DNA from: Asterochloris sp. CNOR1
Taxonomy: Eukaryota > Chlorophyta > Trebouxiophyceae > Trebouxiales > Trebouxiaceae
Length of the DNA: 64,000 nucleotides
Assembly: GCA_963969365.1 (NCBI GenBank)
Contig: OZ017755.1
Span: 1,860,001 to 1,924,000, forward strand
Direction of reading: 5' to 3'
Shown: positions 35,116 to 45,934 of the stretch, one piece after another
Position numbering within the stretch: the stretch's first letter is position 1
Layout: every line of letters starts with the position of its first letter
Notes under the pieces: model-generated
The model's input: the letters and a program-made list of their open reading frames with translations, nothing else
The model's database searches: none
Told to the model about the DNA's origin: nothing
Translations under genes and position numbers: made by a program

Positions 35116-38100
35116 TTAGTATTGAAGTTCCTTGGGGAGGCGTCTAAAGTTGGTCAGCAGGCCTTGGTCCACGTCCTCCACAGGCATCCACAAATTGTCC
35201 TGGTTGCCTCGGTCCCGCCATTTGATCAAGAACTCCTCCACAGTTTTGTCACCAATTTTGCGGCGTCGGCGCTTGAGGATGGCTTCTGCTTGGAACTCAG
35301 AAGTTGGCTGGCCACTGCTGAGGTCTGGTGTAGGCAAGGGCGGCGTAGACTGAGTTGGCGTGTTTGTCTCGGTGGTAGATGAGGGTGGCAGTGGAGTTGC
35401 TGTGGGCAGCTCGCCCTTGTATGGCTTCAGGAGCGAAGCGTGGAAGACTGGGTGCATCCGCATGTCGGCAGGTAGCCCCAGGCGATAGGCTGTGCGGGAG
35501 ATGCGCTCTGTGATGGGATAGGGTCCCAGCCACACGGCGTCCAGTTTGCCATGGCGCAGGTTGCGTCTGGATAGCAGAACTTGGTCACCCACTTGGAACT
35601 CCAAATCGGTGCGGCGTTTGTTGGCCTGATGGGCCTGCCTCTCCTGTGACTTCGCGAGGTGTGCCTGAGCTCGCTCTAGGGTGTCCCTCAGGTGTTGTGC
35701 CAGGGCTTGCGCTGTGGGCGCGTTGCGGTTAGGCGGGACGTCCAAGTTGACAGGTAGCAGGGGGTGTCTCCCAGAGTTGAGGTAGAATGGCGTCTGTTTG
35801 GTGGAGGCTTGCTCTGAATTGTTGTAGGCAAACTCCATGAGTGGTAGGAGCTTGTCCCAATTGTCACGGCGGCGGTTGACAAACGCCCTCAGCATCTCCT
35901 CCAAGGTGCGGTTGGCACGCTCCGTCTGGCCATCAGTCTGAGGGTGGAAGGCGGTGGACACCCTCAGGTTGGTGCCAAGGATGTTGAAGAGGGCTCGCCA
36001 GAAGTTGCTGGTTGTGCGGGGGTCTCTGTCTGAGATGATGATGCGTGGTAGTCCATGGTAACGGAAGACGTTGTTGATGACAAGGTCGGCCAGGCCAGGA
36101 CCAGTGACTGTCTTGCGCGTTGGGGAGCAGTGAATCATCTTGGACATGCGGTCCACAATGACAAGGATGGTGTCATGGCCCTCGGAGGTGGTGGGGAGTC
36201 CTGTGATCAGGTCCATGGTGATTTGCTCCCAGTTGTGCTCTGGTGTTGGCAGAGGTTGAAGTAGGCCGGCGGGTGCGCGGTTGAGGGGCTTGTTGCGTTG
36301 GCAGGAGTCACAGGTCCTGACATAGTCAGCCACATCATCGCGCTGGTGTGGCCACCAGAAGTCCTTGGAGACTCCTCGAAGCAGCTTGTCCATGCCCAGG
36401 TGTCCAGAGAAGGGGGTGTCGTGGTACTCGCGGAGAATGTCTTGGCGAAGGTTAGCACCAGCTGGCACGTAGACTGCACCCTCCTTGCGCCAGACGCCGT
36501 CCAACTCCTCAAGCACTTGCCTTCCACTCTCCTCCAGGTAGGTGTCGCCTTCGTAGGCCGACTTGATGCGCTCCATAAGGTTGTGTTGGAAGGTGCCAGT
36601 GATGGCATGGAGGTCTGGGCGGCGGGAGAGGGGGTCTGCGAGGTTGTCACTGCCCGCCTTGTAGTGGATGTCCAGGTCAAACTGCTGGAGTGTCTCCAGC
36701 CAGCGAGCTTGTCGCCGGGACAGGTTGCGCTGAGTGGTGAGGTATTTGAGGTTGAGGTGGTCTGAGTTGACGCGGAACTTGGATCCTTCCAGGTAGCAGC
36801 GCCATGTGCGAAGAGCATGGATCACCGCCAGTAGCTCCAGCTCATGTATGGGGTAGTTGCGCTCGGCGGAGTTGAGCTTGCGAGACTCGTAGGCGATGGG
36901 CTGAAGTCCATTGCCTTGGTCCTGAAGCAGCGTGGCCCCGATGGCAAACTGGGAGGCGTCTGTGTAGAGCTCGAAGGGGTAGGCGAAGTCAGGTGTGGCC
37001 AGGACTGGTGTGGTTGTCAGAGCATGCTTGAGCTCAGCAAAGGCCTTGGCCTCCACCTCGCTCCATCGCCAAGTTGCCTTGGCGCCGGTGATGTTGGTCA
37101 GTGGCGCTGCTATGTGGGAGAACCTGTTGACAAAGCGCCGGTAGAAGCCCGCGAGGCCCAGAAAGCACCGGAGTTGGTGGGCGTCTGAGGGGTCAGGCCA
37201 ATCAAGAATGGCCTTCACCTTCCTTGCGTCCACCTTGATGCCTGCCCCGCTGATGGTGTGGCCAAGGAAGTCCAGCTCAGCCATGCCGAACTGGCACTTG
37301 GAGGCCTTGGCGTAGAGGTGGTGCCGCTCCAAGGCACTGAGCACAGCCTCCACATGCTGCGCGTGCTCCTCAGGGGACTTGGAGTAGATGAGGATGTCGT
37401 CAAGGTAGACCACGACGAATTTGTCCAGGAAGGGCCTGAGCACTTGGTTCATGAGGGTCATGAACGTGCTTGGCGCATTGGTGAGCCCAAAGGGTAGCAC
37501 CAGGAACTCAAAGTGACCATAGCGTGAGCGGAAGGCCGTCTTGTGCGTGTCGCCCTCAGCGATGCGGACTTGCCAGTAGCCACTGGCCAGGTCCAGCTTG
37601 GAGAACACCTTGGCGCCATTGAGTTGGTCCAGGAGGTCATCAATGCGTGGAATGGGGTAGCGGTTCTTCACAGTGATTTTGTTGAGCGCTCTGTAGTCGA
37701 TGCACATCCGCAGGCCGCCGTCCTTCTTGTGCACGAAGAGGATGGGTGCTCCAAAGGGGGACTTGCTGGGCTTGATGAAGCCCTTCTCCAGCAAGTCGTC
37801 CAGCTGCTTGCGCAGCTCTCCAAGCTCCAGAGGGGACATGCGGTAGATGCCCTGATATGGTTGGGCGCCGCCAGGTTCCAGGTCGATGTGGTGGTCAACG
37901 TCCCTCCTTGGTGGTAGTTTACTGGGAAGAGGCTGGAAGACGCCTCGGTGCCGGTTCAGCACCTCCTGTAGCTGGGCGTGTGAAGTCTGTGGTGCCGGGG
38001 TCACTGTGGTTGTCTCTGCGGTGGTTGTCTCTGCGGTGGTTGTCTCTGCGGTGCGCACCAGGGCAAGATAGCCGCTGGCGCCGTGTCTGAGTGCTCTGGA

Positions 38101-38562
38101 GGCTTGCAACGAGGAGATGACTGGGATGTCCTCAGAAGAAGTTGTCCTTGGTGCCTCACTGCTGGGGGCCACTATGATCTGTGTTGGGCGTTCAGGTCCT
38201 TGGATTCTTGGCCGCAAGGTGCGCTGTGCCCAGTCGATGTCAGGGTTGTTGCTCTGGAGCCATGGTTGTCCCAGGATGAGATCATGGGGGCCGAGGTCTG
38301 TGACGTGGAGGTGGCACGAGGTCTGGTAGCCACTGAGGGTGACGGTGTTGTCGCTAATCTGGGTGCATGGGCGCACGCTGCCGTCTGCAAGCGTGACACG
38401 CCCATGGGGGTCTTCCTTGGTCTTGGGTAGTCTGTGCTTGGCCATGTAGCGGTGGTTGATGAAGTCCATGGAGGCACCTGAGTCCACCAGGATGTTGGCA
38501 GGGTGTCCGGCGCAGGTGCCTTGAAGGATGAGCAGGTCTGGGTGGCATGGTGGTGTGATCAT
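35116..38562 (-). CDS. Chromovirus pol polyprotein
   Basis: Retrotransposon polyprotein for cDNA synthesis and integration. Parts in order: protease with VDSGAS near residue 25; reverse transcriptase with [13 protein letters not shown] and the YLDD box (about residues 240-420); RNase H with YTDAS; integrase with an HHCC zinc domain (GHLGMDKLL ... CDSCQR) and DDE core landmarks ([33 protein letters not shown]); a GPY/F-like segment (WLGPYPI); and a C-terminal chromodomain ([11 protein letters not shown] ... FLIKWRDRG ... LWMPVEDVD). The chromodomain and this order place it among chromoviruses, whose chromodomains are thought to steer integration to marked chromatin. Length is typical. Confidence 0.95.
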   Translation of the reverse strand: MITPPCHPDLLILQGTCAGHPANILVDSGASMDFINHRYMAKHRLPKTKEDPHGRVTLADGSVRPCTQISDNTVTLSGYQTSCHLHVTDLGPHDLILGQPWLQSNNPDIDWAQRTLRPRIQGPERPTQIIVAPSSEAPRTTSSEDIPVISSLQASRALRHGASGYLALVRTAETTTAETTTAETTTVTPAPQTSHAQLQEVLNRHRGVFQPLPSKLPPRRDVDHHIDLEPGGAQPYQGIYRMSPLELGELRKQLDDLLEKGFIKPSKSPFGAPILFVHKKDGGLRMCIDYRALNKITVKNRYPIPRIDDLLDQLNGAKVFSKLDLASGYWQVRIAEGDTHKTAFRSRYGHFEFLVLPFGLTNAPSTFMTLMNQVLRPFLDKFVVVYLDDILIYSKSPEEHAQHVEAVLSALERHHLYAKASKCQFGMAELDFLGHTISGAGIKVDARKVKAILDWPDPSDAHQLRCFLGLAGFYRRFVNRFSHIAAPLTNITGAKATWRWSEVEAKAFAELKHALTTTPVLATPDFAYPFELYTDASQFAIGATLLQDQGNGLQPIAYESRKLNSAERNYPIHELELLAVIHALRTWRCYLEGSKFRVNSDHLNLKYLTTQRNLSRRQARWLETLQQFDLDIHYKAGSDNLADPLSRRPDLHAITGTFQHNLMERIKSAYEGDTYLEESGRQVLEELDGVWRKEGAVYVPAGANLRQDILREYHDTPFSGHLGMDKLLRGVSKDFWWPHQRDDVADYVRTCDSCQRNKPLNRAPAGLLQPLPTPEHNWEQITMDLITGLPTTSEGHDTILVIVDRMSKMIHCSPTRKTVTGPGLADLVINNVFRYHGLPRIIISDRDPRTTSNFWRALFNILGTNLRVSTAFHPQTDGQTERANRTLEEMLRAFVNRRRDNWDKLLPLMEFAYNNSEQASTKQTPFYLNSGRHPLLPVNLDVPPNRNAPTAQALAQHLRDTLERAQAHLAKSQERQAHQANKRRTDLEFQVGDQVLLSRRNLRHGKLDAVWLGPYPITERISRTAYRLGLPADMRMHPVFHASLLKPYKGELPTATPLPPSSTTETNTPTQSTPPLPTPDLSSGQPTSEFQAEAILKRRRRKIGDKTVEEFLIKWRDRGNQDNLWMPVEDVDQGLLTNFRRLPKELQY

Positions 38563-38655
38563 GGTGGCGACTCCGATGTGGCTTTGGATGTGTGCCGGCG
38601 CAGCTCTGTGCCCAAAGCCTGTGTGACCAGGCTGGCCAGCTAGTTTTTTGGTTGC

Positions 38656-39498
38656 TCATGTGATGAGGATGATGTGGGGCGCGTGGTGGCGCGTGGTGTT
38701 GAAGTAGGTGCACTCCTCAGCAAGATGTCCAGGCTGGCGGCAGCGGAAGCACCTGCCCTCTCTGTACAGGCGCTCACGCTCTGCTGGTGAGAGCTTGGGT
38801 GGGCGGGTCAGAGCGCCAAGTTGCATGGGCTGTGGCCCCATGTAGGTAGGTGAAGGTGTCGGCCGGTTGACAGGGTAGGTGGGCCGCGTGAAGTACAGTG
38901 CTGAGTCAGCAGCTTGTGCCAAGCGGATGGCGTCGTTGACAGTGATTGGGCGCTGGAGCTCCACGTGGAGGCGGATCTGGGGCTTCAGCCCCCTCACAAA
39001 GCGGTAGACGGCGTCCGCAGGGTGCATCTCTGGAACTTCCAGGAGCAGACCTGAGAACTGGTTGGCGTAGTCTGTGACAGAGGTGCGTTGCTTGAGGTTC
39101 TCCATGCGGTCCCTGGCCATGCGCTCAGCATCGATGGTCTGGAAGGCCTCAAGGAAGGAGGCCTTGAAGGCTGCCCAGGTGGTTGGTGGGCTTCCAGAAG
39201 CTTCCTGAGCACGCCACCAGGTTCTGGCAGCTCCGATGAGGAAGGACACTGCGTGGGGGATGGCGTGGGCGGTGTCCAGGATGCCCAGGATGGTGAGGTA
39301 GAGTGTCATCTGGTGCAGCCAGTTGGATGCTGCACCACTGCGGCGGTCTCCCTCATACTTCTCTGGCTGAGGTGGCTTGGGTTGCTTGGGTGCTGAGTGG
39401 GCAGCCTGCTGTGTGCTGAGCTGTTGCAGGGCACCGGTGACTGTTGCCAGGGAAGCCTCGAGCTCCCCGATCTTGGCTTGCATGGCTGCTGGGTCCAT
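38656..39498 (-). CDS. Chromovirus Gag
   Basis: 280-codon capsid/nucleocapsid protein. It has a helical N-terminus (AKIGELEASLATVTGALQQL), a Pro/Lys linker, the retrotransposon-gag fold region (LIGAARTWWRAQEAS ... FKASFLEAFQTIDAERMA) and one zinc knuckle CFRCRQPGHLAEEC (CX2CX4HX4C). The gag of the array at 52438-57409 is a clear relative. Confidence 0.9.
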   Translation of the reverse strand: MDPAAMQAKIGELEASLATVTGALQQLSTQQAAHSAPKQPKPPQPEKYEGDRRSGAASNWLHQMTLYLTILGILDTAHAIPHAVSFLIGAARTWWRAQEASGSPPTTWAAFKASFLEAFQTIDAERMARDRMENLKQRTSVTDYANQFSGLLLEVPEMHPADAVYRFVRGLKPQIRLHVELQRPITVNDAIRLAQAADSALYFTRPTYPVNRPTPSPTYMGPQPMQLGALTRPPKLSPAERERLYREGRCFRCRQPGHLAEECTYFNTTRHHAPHIILIT

Positions 39499-39532
39499 GG
39501 GGAATGATCGAACAGAACCTCCGAAACCAAGT

Positions 39533-39738
39533 TGTGGCCTCGCTTACAGCGTACGGTGGACGGTGGGCTCTGAGACGGTGTTCAAAGGTGTCAAGGAATG
39601 TTGGTGAAGTGCCAGAGTGCTATATATACTCTCATATTATTATAATATAAGGAAAGGAAAATCAAGGAAGGTTCTAGCAGGTGCAGTGGAAGCTTCTGAT
39701 AGGGTCTGGTAGGGTCTAGAAGGCAGCAGTGTGCTGCA
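39533..39738 (-). repeat. 5' LTR of the chromovirus
   Basis: In element orientation it starts TGCAGCACACTGC and ends GGCCACA. Its outer edge directly meets duplicated block copy 2 at 39739. Confidence 0.9.
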
Positions 39739-42700
39739 CTTTCCCTGTGCAGCACGCTGCTGCGTACAAAGAGCTCTGGACTTGCCGGAGTCTTCCGCTG
39801 CGCCTGCTAGAAGCTTCCAACAGACTTTCTAGCTGCATAGATGATAACCTTCAGGATCTTCAGGGTACATACGATGTAGCACACAGCTACCTACTAGAAC
39901 CTACCAGACCTGCCAAAACCTTCCGCTGCACCTGCCAAAACATTACATGAGCTTAATTAACTTCATAGATAATGACAAATATAGTACATATAGCACTCTG
40001 TTCACTTTGCTAGCAGACCTCTCATACTTCACAAACTCATGAAGTCCTGACGCCCTTGTACATGGCCCCAGGGCCCGGGTCCAGAACAACCATGCAACCC
40101 CTGGGCCACACCTGCACTCTTTAATGCCTTGACACCCGTGAGCCTGAGGGCCTACATCTACCGTATACATATCACCCAAAGGGCCACAGCGACTGTGGTT
40201 CAACACATGGACTTGAGAGCCTTCTTCGGACAAGCCAAGCAGGACGGGGCTCACGAAAGGGTCGGCATAAACTAAGACGCAGTGGACAAACCTGGGAATG
40301 GGGGGGATGTGTCAAATATCTAGTGGCCAATGAGCGCCTCACAGACGCTCTCTGAAGCAAAGTGCCTGGCCAAGACAGATTACGAGTCTCAAGCAATTCA
40401 AATATCACTCCGAATGCCCTGGGTGCGCTGGGTTCCTGAAAGTCGTGTGTAAGTTGTGTTCCTGCAGAGCCTCATTGAAATCCTGTGATTAACATTCATG
40501 ACAGAGAGGCATGCTGCCGGCTGCAAACTTATCGAACACCGCAGCAGAAAGCTCCAAGTTGTTCATTCACAATCAATCTAAGCTCTGAGTTTCGTGCCGC
40601 ACAGAGGATCGTGTCAGCCCGATGTATCGCAGCCTTCTGCGTTTCTGAGCTGGTCGTGTCCCAGGTCAGGGTAGTCATCGCTCCCGACTCATCCAGCCTT
40701 GTCGCAGATAGTTCAAGTTGACAGGACAGCCGACTCGGTGCTTCCCAGGCTTAGAGCAAAGCAGGGCTCCGTGCCTGTTACTGGACAGCCCTAAGTCGAC
40801 GATTGCTTCGTCCAGGCATTGTCCTCATCAGGCTGCGGATCATGGAACCACTTTCAAGTTCGAATACAACAAAGCAGGACGATTGCACTCATCAGCTAGC
40901 AGGGCTACATGCCTTTACTCATCGTTGATAGTCGCAGGAATTCCAGTGGGACCCAACTCGGCTGAAGAGCCTTTGGGGAGCTGGCGTATTAGTTGTGATG
41001 CGCCTGCAGTGTAGCACACAGCTACCTACTAGAACCTACCAGACCTGCCAGACACTTCTACTGCACCTGCCAGAAGTTTCCACTGCACCTGCCAGAACCT
41101 TCCATGAGCTTCCCTTTATAATATTGATATTAAATATGGTATATATAGTTGTCATGCACCGCCTGGCCTAGGAGATGTTCGAATCAAGGGCAAGCCAGCT
41201 TGTCTTCTCTGCATGTGGCCCAGGGGTTACATGGTTGCTATGGACTTGGGCCCTGAGGCCAGGTACAAGGATGTGAGGTGTGTGAATTATGAGAGGTCTG
41301 CTAGCAAGGTGAACAGAGTGCAACTGAAAACTCAAGAGTTTGTTGCGAAATGCCGTTCCTTATGTGCAACCAGGGCACGCACTGCACATGCGACAGCTCA
41401 GGTGCCTGCAAAATGCCTCACTGGTCTGAGGAAGGCCATGCGGCTATGATAGAGAACAGCACCAACAACAACTATCACAGTGGTTGACGGCACACCTCTT
41501 CATTGCCCGTGCCCTTCATCCCTTTTCGATGTGATCAAACCAGCTAAATCACAGAAAGGCCCTCAGGGACCCTTAGCTGCAGCTGCAGGAGCTCCATCGC
41601 TCTCCGGGTGCTTCTGCGCATCCCGAACATGACTTGAACATTAACACATGCGATTGAAACATGTGGATGCACGTCGTCCTTTGCATTTAAGCGTTTTCAG
41701 TGGCTGGTCGTCTCCATGCTTTGCTTTTGCAATCCTGTGGGCCCGTTTGAGTGCAGTCGTTGTAGACTCCTCGCAGATGCTGCCCTCATGGATGGTATTG
41801 GAATGCAATGCAGGCGGGAGGTACCACAGCGCAAGTGGTGGGTGCTGCGTCTACAACGTGGGCACAGCTTGCATCAAGATAGTCTTAGCTGGCCAGCCAC
41901 CTGTAGATGGTAGCTGGGTTTTGTGTGTTTCATCATGCAGAACCTCTTTGCAGCATCTGCTAGCCCCACACTTTAGTTCCGTGAGAAAGCCTTTACCACC
42001 CTGCAGGGAGCACGCATATTGAGCTGCAGCTGCACGTGCCAAAGGGGGAAGCATTGCCTGTCGCGCTCGTGACATGGCTGGCAGACACCGTCAAGAAGGT
42101 GCAGAGGCTGAAGCAGGAGGTCAGCAAACTGGACGACAAGGGAAGGCTGCTCAGTAGAGATCTTTAGCAACAGCCTGACAGCTTCAGCAGGGGTGCTGGC
42201 ATCAGGCAGGCAACCCTCGATCTCAGCGAGGAGCTGCTCTGAGTGAAGGTGCACCTGGAGCTGGACGGCCTGCGGTCACTTGCAGCAAGCAAATCCAGCT
42301 CGGCCTGGCAGCCGACAGCAGCATGTCTGCTGCCATCAGCGATGCTGCCCGCAACACCCAGCGCCTTGAGCAGCTGCAGAAGCAGTTCGACAGGCTGCAC
42401 TGCGTACTTGCATGCGTACAGCCTAGATTAGTGGCTGCTGCTGCTGCGCCCCTGTTGCAGATCTAGCTGCACTAAATGCTCTAGAGCAGCGTCCCCTAAA
42501 GCAAGCCCGGCTCTGTTGCTCAATGCTTTGCAGCAGTGTCTTGCACCAGCAAGGCACAGCACAGCACGTGCTGTGCATCCTGTACTACGCTGACAGAAGG
42601 TAAAAACAACACTAGCAAAAGCTGCATGCAATCGCGGCAATGCGGGATCTACTGCTGGCAGTGCGCAGCAGGTCCACAGCTGAACATGGCCACAGCTGAA

Positions 42701-43153
42701 ACCAGTGTTGCAGAGCATGGTGCCCTCAAGCAAGGCCTGCTCTCTCCTGTTTTGTGTTGAGGAAATCCCTTGCACTGCGGCAAGCAGCCCTCGGCTAGCT
42801 ACTACTGGGAAAGCAGGTGTCGCTGTGCTGCGCACTGCAGGGCGACCTACACTTGGGCAGGACCTGCTATGTCGAGCCGGCAATGCAGCAGCCCCACGCA
42901 GCTGCCAAGATCTGGGACTACAGCTACATAGTTGTTATGACGTACCTGAGAATGTCGCACCATGCAAGTGAAGCAAACCCCTGCAGTAGGCAGAGAAGCA
43001 GCACCTGCTGAGGACCCCAGCCTGGTTTGTTGAGTCTCCTCGGGGCAGCCCCATCCTGCTGGCTGCCAGCATCACGCTTCCTGGCCCCAGATTGAGCTGG
43101 GTGGGGCTTGTCTGCTGCCCCAGCCTGCACACCCTGGCCCAGCGCAGGGCCCT
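39739..43153. repeat. Large duplicated block, copy 2 (partner at 12156-16212)
   Basis: Over 99% identical to copy 1. It begins exactly at the chromovirus LTR and lacks the 642-base segment present in copy 1. It contains the same lone LTR (39875-40110), the half-inverted LTR (from about 41010) and the decayed coding remnant (42020-42400). On the right it runs without a break into KDZ-like copy B, sequence that copy 1 loses in the gap. Confidence 0.85.
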
Positions 43154-43660
43154 GCCTCCTCACCATCCCCTGCAGGCACAGGCAGCCATGATGGTCTGAA
43201 GCGACCATAGAGCACACCACAATGTGGGGCATACATGTGCTGTGAGCGGGAGCAGGCAGCCCAGCATATGAGGGGCTGCAGCACATGCAAGCTGGCAGAT
43301 GTCGTGCAGTCTCCCCTGGTGCAGGCACGTCCCCAGCACACCTGCACCCGCCGCTTGCAGCTGTAGCAAGGCGGTGACAGCCCCCCCGATGGTGAGGCTC
43401 ACTGCACCGCTGGCACAGCATACCGCTGCAGGGGTGTTCATGTCATGAGGGCGCTGTGCCTCATGCCGCGGTACCATCAGCGCCGAAGGCTGACGAGCAG
43501 TGGCAGCATCCTGATTGCAAGCAGGAATGCCTTAAGACAGCATGAAAATGGGCCACTGCCTGGCAGCTGAAGTGCATGGAAGGCAATGGAGTTACCTGGC
43601 TGTGCAACAATCTTTTGCAGGTGTGCTGCCAGCTCATCTGGGTCCTCGAGCGGTCGCACA

Positions 43661-45050
43661 ACATGCCGCCACCGCTGGTAGGCCGGCAGGAAGCTCCTGT
43701 CGTCCACTGGCCTGTCGCTCATCTTGCTGAGAGCAGCACAGAAGGCTGTTGCTGACACTGCTGAGTCCCCAACTGTCAGGTGGTGGAAGAACCAGAGAAG
43801 CTGGTCTGCAAAGATGGTCTGCGGCTGCATGGGCGTGGCCGGGGCGCATGCCACAGCCTCTGGCATCACGCTCCAGACATCACAGCAAGCGCAGCTGAAG
43901 CTGCGCAGCTGCACCTCGCCGTCTGTCACGGCGAGGCCCACATAGCGCACTGCCTTGCCCTGACTCCTCACTGCTGTTGCAGCAGCAGAAGCAGGCCCTT
44001 CACTGTTCTGCTGCTGCTGCAGCTGCTCCCGGCTGCCTCCCTGATGCAACCGCCTGCCTTGGTGTTCGTGCTCATGGCTCAAATGTTGCCTGATGTGACA
44101 GCAGGCATCTGTGTGGACGACACTGTCTATGTCTGCCTGCACAGAAGCCAGCACTGCCTGCTTGGCAGCCTCCCTGCTGGCGTCATGCCGCTGTGCTGAC
44201 GCAAGCCGCTGACTCTGGCGATGTGGCAGAGTTTGACGCCAGTTGGCATCTGCTTGTTCAATGCGCTCCTGATGGGTGCCCTGAAGAGCATCAGGGGGGT
44301 ACTCTCAAGCATCGTAACCGCCTGTGTGGTCGTCCAGGTCAGCTCTGCGCTTGCAACATGCCGCCACCGCTGGTAGGCCAGCAGGAAGCTCCTGTCGTCC
44401 ACTGGCCTGTCGCTCATCTTGCTGAGAGCAGCACAGAAGGCTGTTGCTGACACTGCTGAGTCCCCAACTGTCAGGTGGTGGAAGAACCAGAGAAGCTGGT
44501 CTGCAAAGATGGTCTGCGGCTGCATGGGTGTGGCCGGGGCGCATGCCACAGCCTCTGGCATCACGCTCCAGACATCACAGCAAGCGCAGCTGAAGCTGCG
44601 CAGCTGCACCTCGCCGTCTGTCACGGCGAGGCCCACATAGCGCACTGCCTTGCCCTGATTCCTCACTGCCGTTGCAGCAGCAGAAGCAGGCCCTTCACTG
44701 TTCTGCTGCTGCTGCAGCTGCTCCTGGCTGCCTCCCTGATGCAACCGCCTGCCTTGGTGTTCGTGCTCATGGCTCAAATGTTGCCTGATGTGACAGCAGG
44801 CATCTGTGTGGACGACACTGTCTATGGCTGCCTGCACAGAAGCCAGCACTGCCTGCTTGGCAGCCTCCCTGCTGGCGTCATGCCGCTGTGCTGACGCAAG
44901 CCGCTGACTCTGGCGACGTGGCAGAGTTTGACGCCAGTTGGCATCTGCTTGTTCAATGCGCTCCTGATGGGTGCCCTGAAGAGCATCAGGGGGGTACTCC
45001 CAAGCATCGTAACCGCCTGTGTGGTCGTCCAGGTCAGCTCTGCGCTTGGC
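43661..45050 (-). repeat. Direct tandem duplication, about 695 bases, inside KDZ-like copy B
   Basis: Unit 1 is 43661-44355 and unit 2 is 44356-45050, both starting ACATGCCGCC and nearly identical (a handful of changes). A recent unequal exchange or an assembly artefact would both give this. Confidence 0.8.
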
Positions 45051-45386
45051 AGCAGACCTCCTCTGTTTACGCCAATAGGCGTTGACTACACGCACGCGCG
45101 GCCTGCTGGTAGCCATGAGGGCATCTGCCTGCCGCCGTGCACCAGGGCTCAGCTGCTCCTGGGAGAGCGGCTGATGTGCAGCAGGCTCCTCAGGGCTGGC
45201 AGCAGACATCATTTGCATGGCAAATGCCCGGAGGTCCACACCAAAACATTCCTCTTCTGGTTCCTCTACTGGTGCTGCATGGAGAGGCCATCGTCTCAGC
45301 AGTCGGGTTGAGCAAGACACATGATCAAATGTGATGGCCCGGTGACTTGAACAACACATGGCCGATGATTTTTGCTGCCTGCACAC
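44127..45386 (-). CDS. Cysteine-cluster protein of KDZ-like transposon (CxC-type N-terminal region)
   Basis: A 419-codon frame. After a Ser/Arg-rich start come an acidic EEPEEE segment, a basic helical part (YWRKQRRSAAKRRADLDDH), a Gln-rich low-complexity run, and the key region: SFSCACCDVWSVMPEA, then CAPATPMQP, then FADQLLWFFHHL and SATAFCAAL. That order (CxxC, Trp, Cys-x-PATP-x-x-P, aromatic/LL, AF-x-x-AL) matches the Cys-cluster regions found N-terminal to Kyakuja-Dileera-Zisupton transposases in algae and fungi. The catalytic domain is not in this frame. The frame runs on through the start of a tandem duplication, so its last part is probably artificial. Its in-cell function is unknown. 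Confidence 0.5.
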   Translation of the reverse strand: MCRQQKSSAMCCSSHRAITFDHVSCSTRLLRRWPLHAAPVEEPEEECFGVDLRAFAMQMMSAASPEEPAAHQPLSQEQLSPGARRQADALMATSRPRVRVVNAYWRKQRRSAAKRRADLDDHTGGYDAWEYPPDALQGTHQERIEQADANWRQTLPRRQSQRLASAQRHDASREAAKQAVLASVQAAIDSVVHTDACCHIRQHLSHEHEHQGRRLHQGGSQEQLQQQQNSEGPASAAATAVRNQGKAVRYVGLAVTDGEVQLRSFSCACCDVWSVMPEAVACAPATPMQPQTIFADQLLWFFHHLTVGDSAVSATAFCAALSKMSDRPVDDRSFLLAYQRWRHVASAELTWTTTQAVTMLESTPLMLFRAPIRSALNKQMPTGVKLCHIARVSGLRQHSGMTPAGRLPSRQCWLLCRQT

Positions 45387-45835
45387 CTGGCTTGCGCCTC
45401 TTCCTGCCTGGCATGATGCTCAGCTGTCACAGGGAGCCACGCAGGGGCTCATGAATAAAGTCAAACAAGGAAAGTTCGGGCTTGGTAAAAAGCTATCACG
45501 AGAGCCAGTCTCCATTGCTGCATACAGGCAACTCTTTGAAGCAGCCTTTTACATATCAGATAGCGGAACAGGCTTCAGCCTGCACCTCAGCATCCTTTGT
45601 CATCTATGTCCAGTCTTCTGCCAGCAAAATATAGGGCTTGACCGAGGCCTTGCGGGCATTTTCTTCATGGGGCAAGCTGGGGATAGCTTCCAGACCATCC
45701 TGGGAGGCAGCCTGTACAAGGGATTGGCAGATGGCTGCACTTGAGAGAGTCAAACCTCACGACCCCACCGTGATGTTTCCTCACTGAGGGGTAGTGATGT
45801 CTTCATGTGACTTAGCTGTGGGTGTCCTGCTGACT

Positions 45836-45934
45836 ATCTGGTGGGTACACCCTAGGATCGTGACCGTCTGGTGGGTCATCCAGGTCAACCCTGCGCCTGG
45901 CAGCGGGCCGTTCACGCAAATGGGGGTTGCCTAC
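45836..45934 (-). pseudogene. KDZ-like copy C, distal piece, cut off by the Copia element
   Basis: The minus strand reads RPAARRRVDLDDPPDGHD..YPPD, the counterpart of RRADLDDHTGGYDAWEYPPD in copy B. It continues at 50515 on the other side of the Copia insertion. At its left it meets the terminus of copy B. Confidence 0.6.

Larger units (their letters stand above)
34898..39738 (-). mobile_element. Ty3/gypsy chromovirus (Metaviridae) LTR retrotransposon, looks whole
   Basis: Both LTRs are 206 bases (34898-35103 and 39533-39738) and differ at about two positions, so the insertion is recent. Next to the 5' LTR (right end) is a primer-site candidate TTGGTTTCGGAGG. A purine tract precedes the 3' LTR. 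The gag frame lies at 39498-38656 and pol at 38562-35116 (about 1,148 codons). Pol order is protease, reverse transcriptase, RNase H, integrase, chromodomain. No matching target duplication was found at the outer edges, so at least one flank has been rearranged. Confidence 0.95.
43154..45835 (-). mobile_element. KDZ-like transposon copy B
   Basis: Reads minus from a 5' terminus near 45835 (plus strand GACTTAGCTGTG). The first exon starts near 45416 with MPGRKRRKPG. The main frame is at 45386-44127. The right-hand non-coding leader (45430-45820) matches copies A, C and D. About 695 bases of coding sequence are directly repeated (43661-44355 and 44356-45050), so the protein's middle occurs twice. 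Beyond 43480 several frames continue towards the duplicated block without a recognisable domain. The KDZ assignment is inference from the Cys cluster. Confidence 0.5.

Noticed and set aside
37858-38430. Plus-strand frames opposite chromovirus pol
   Set aside because: Antisense shadows of the pol frame in GC-rich sequence.
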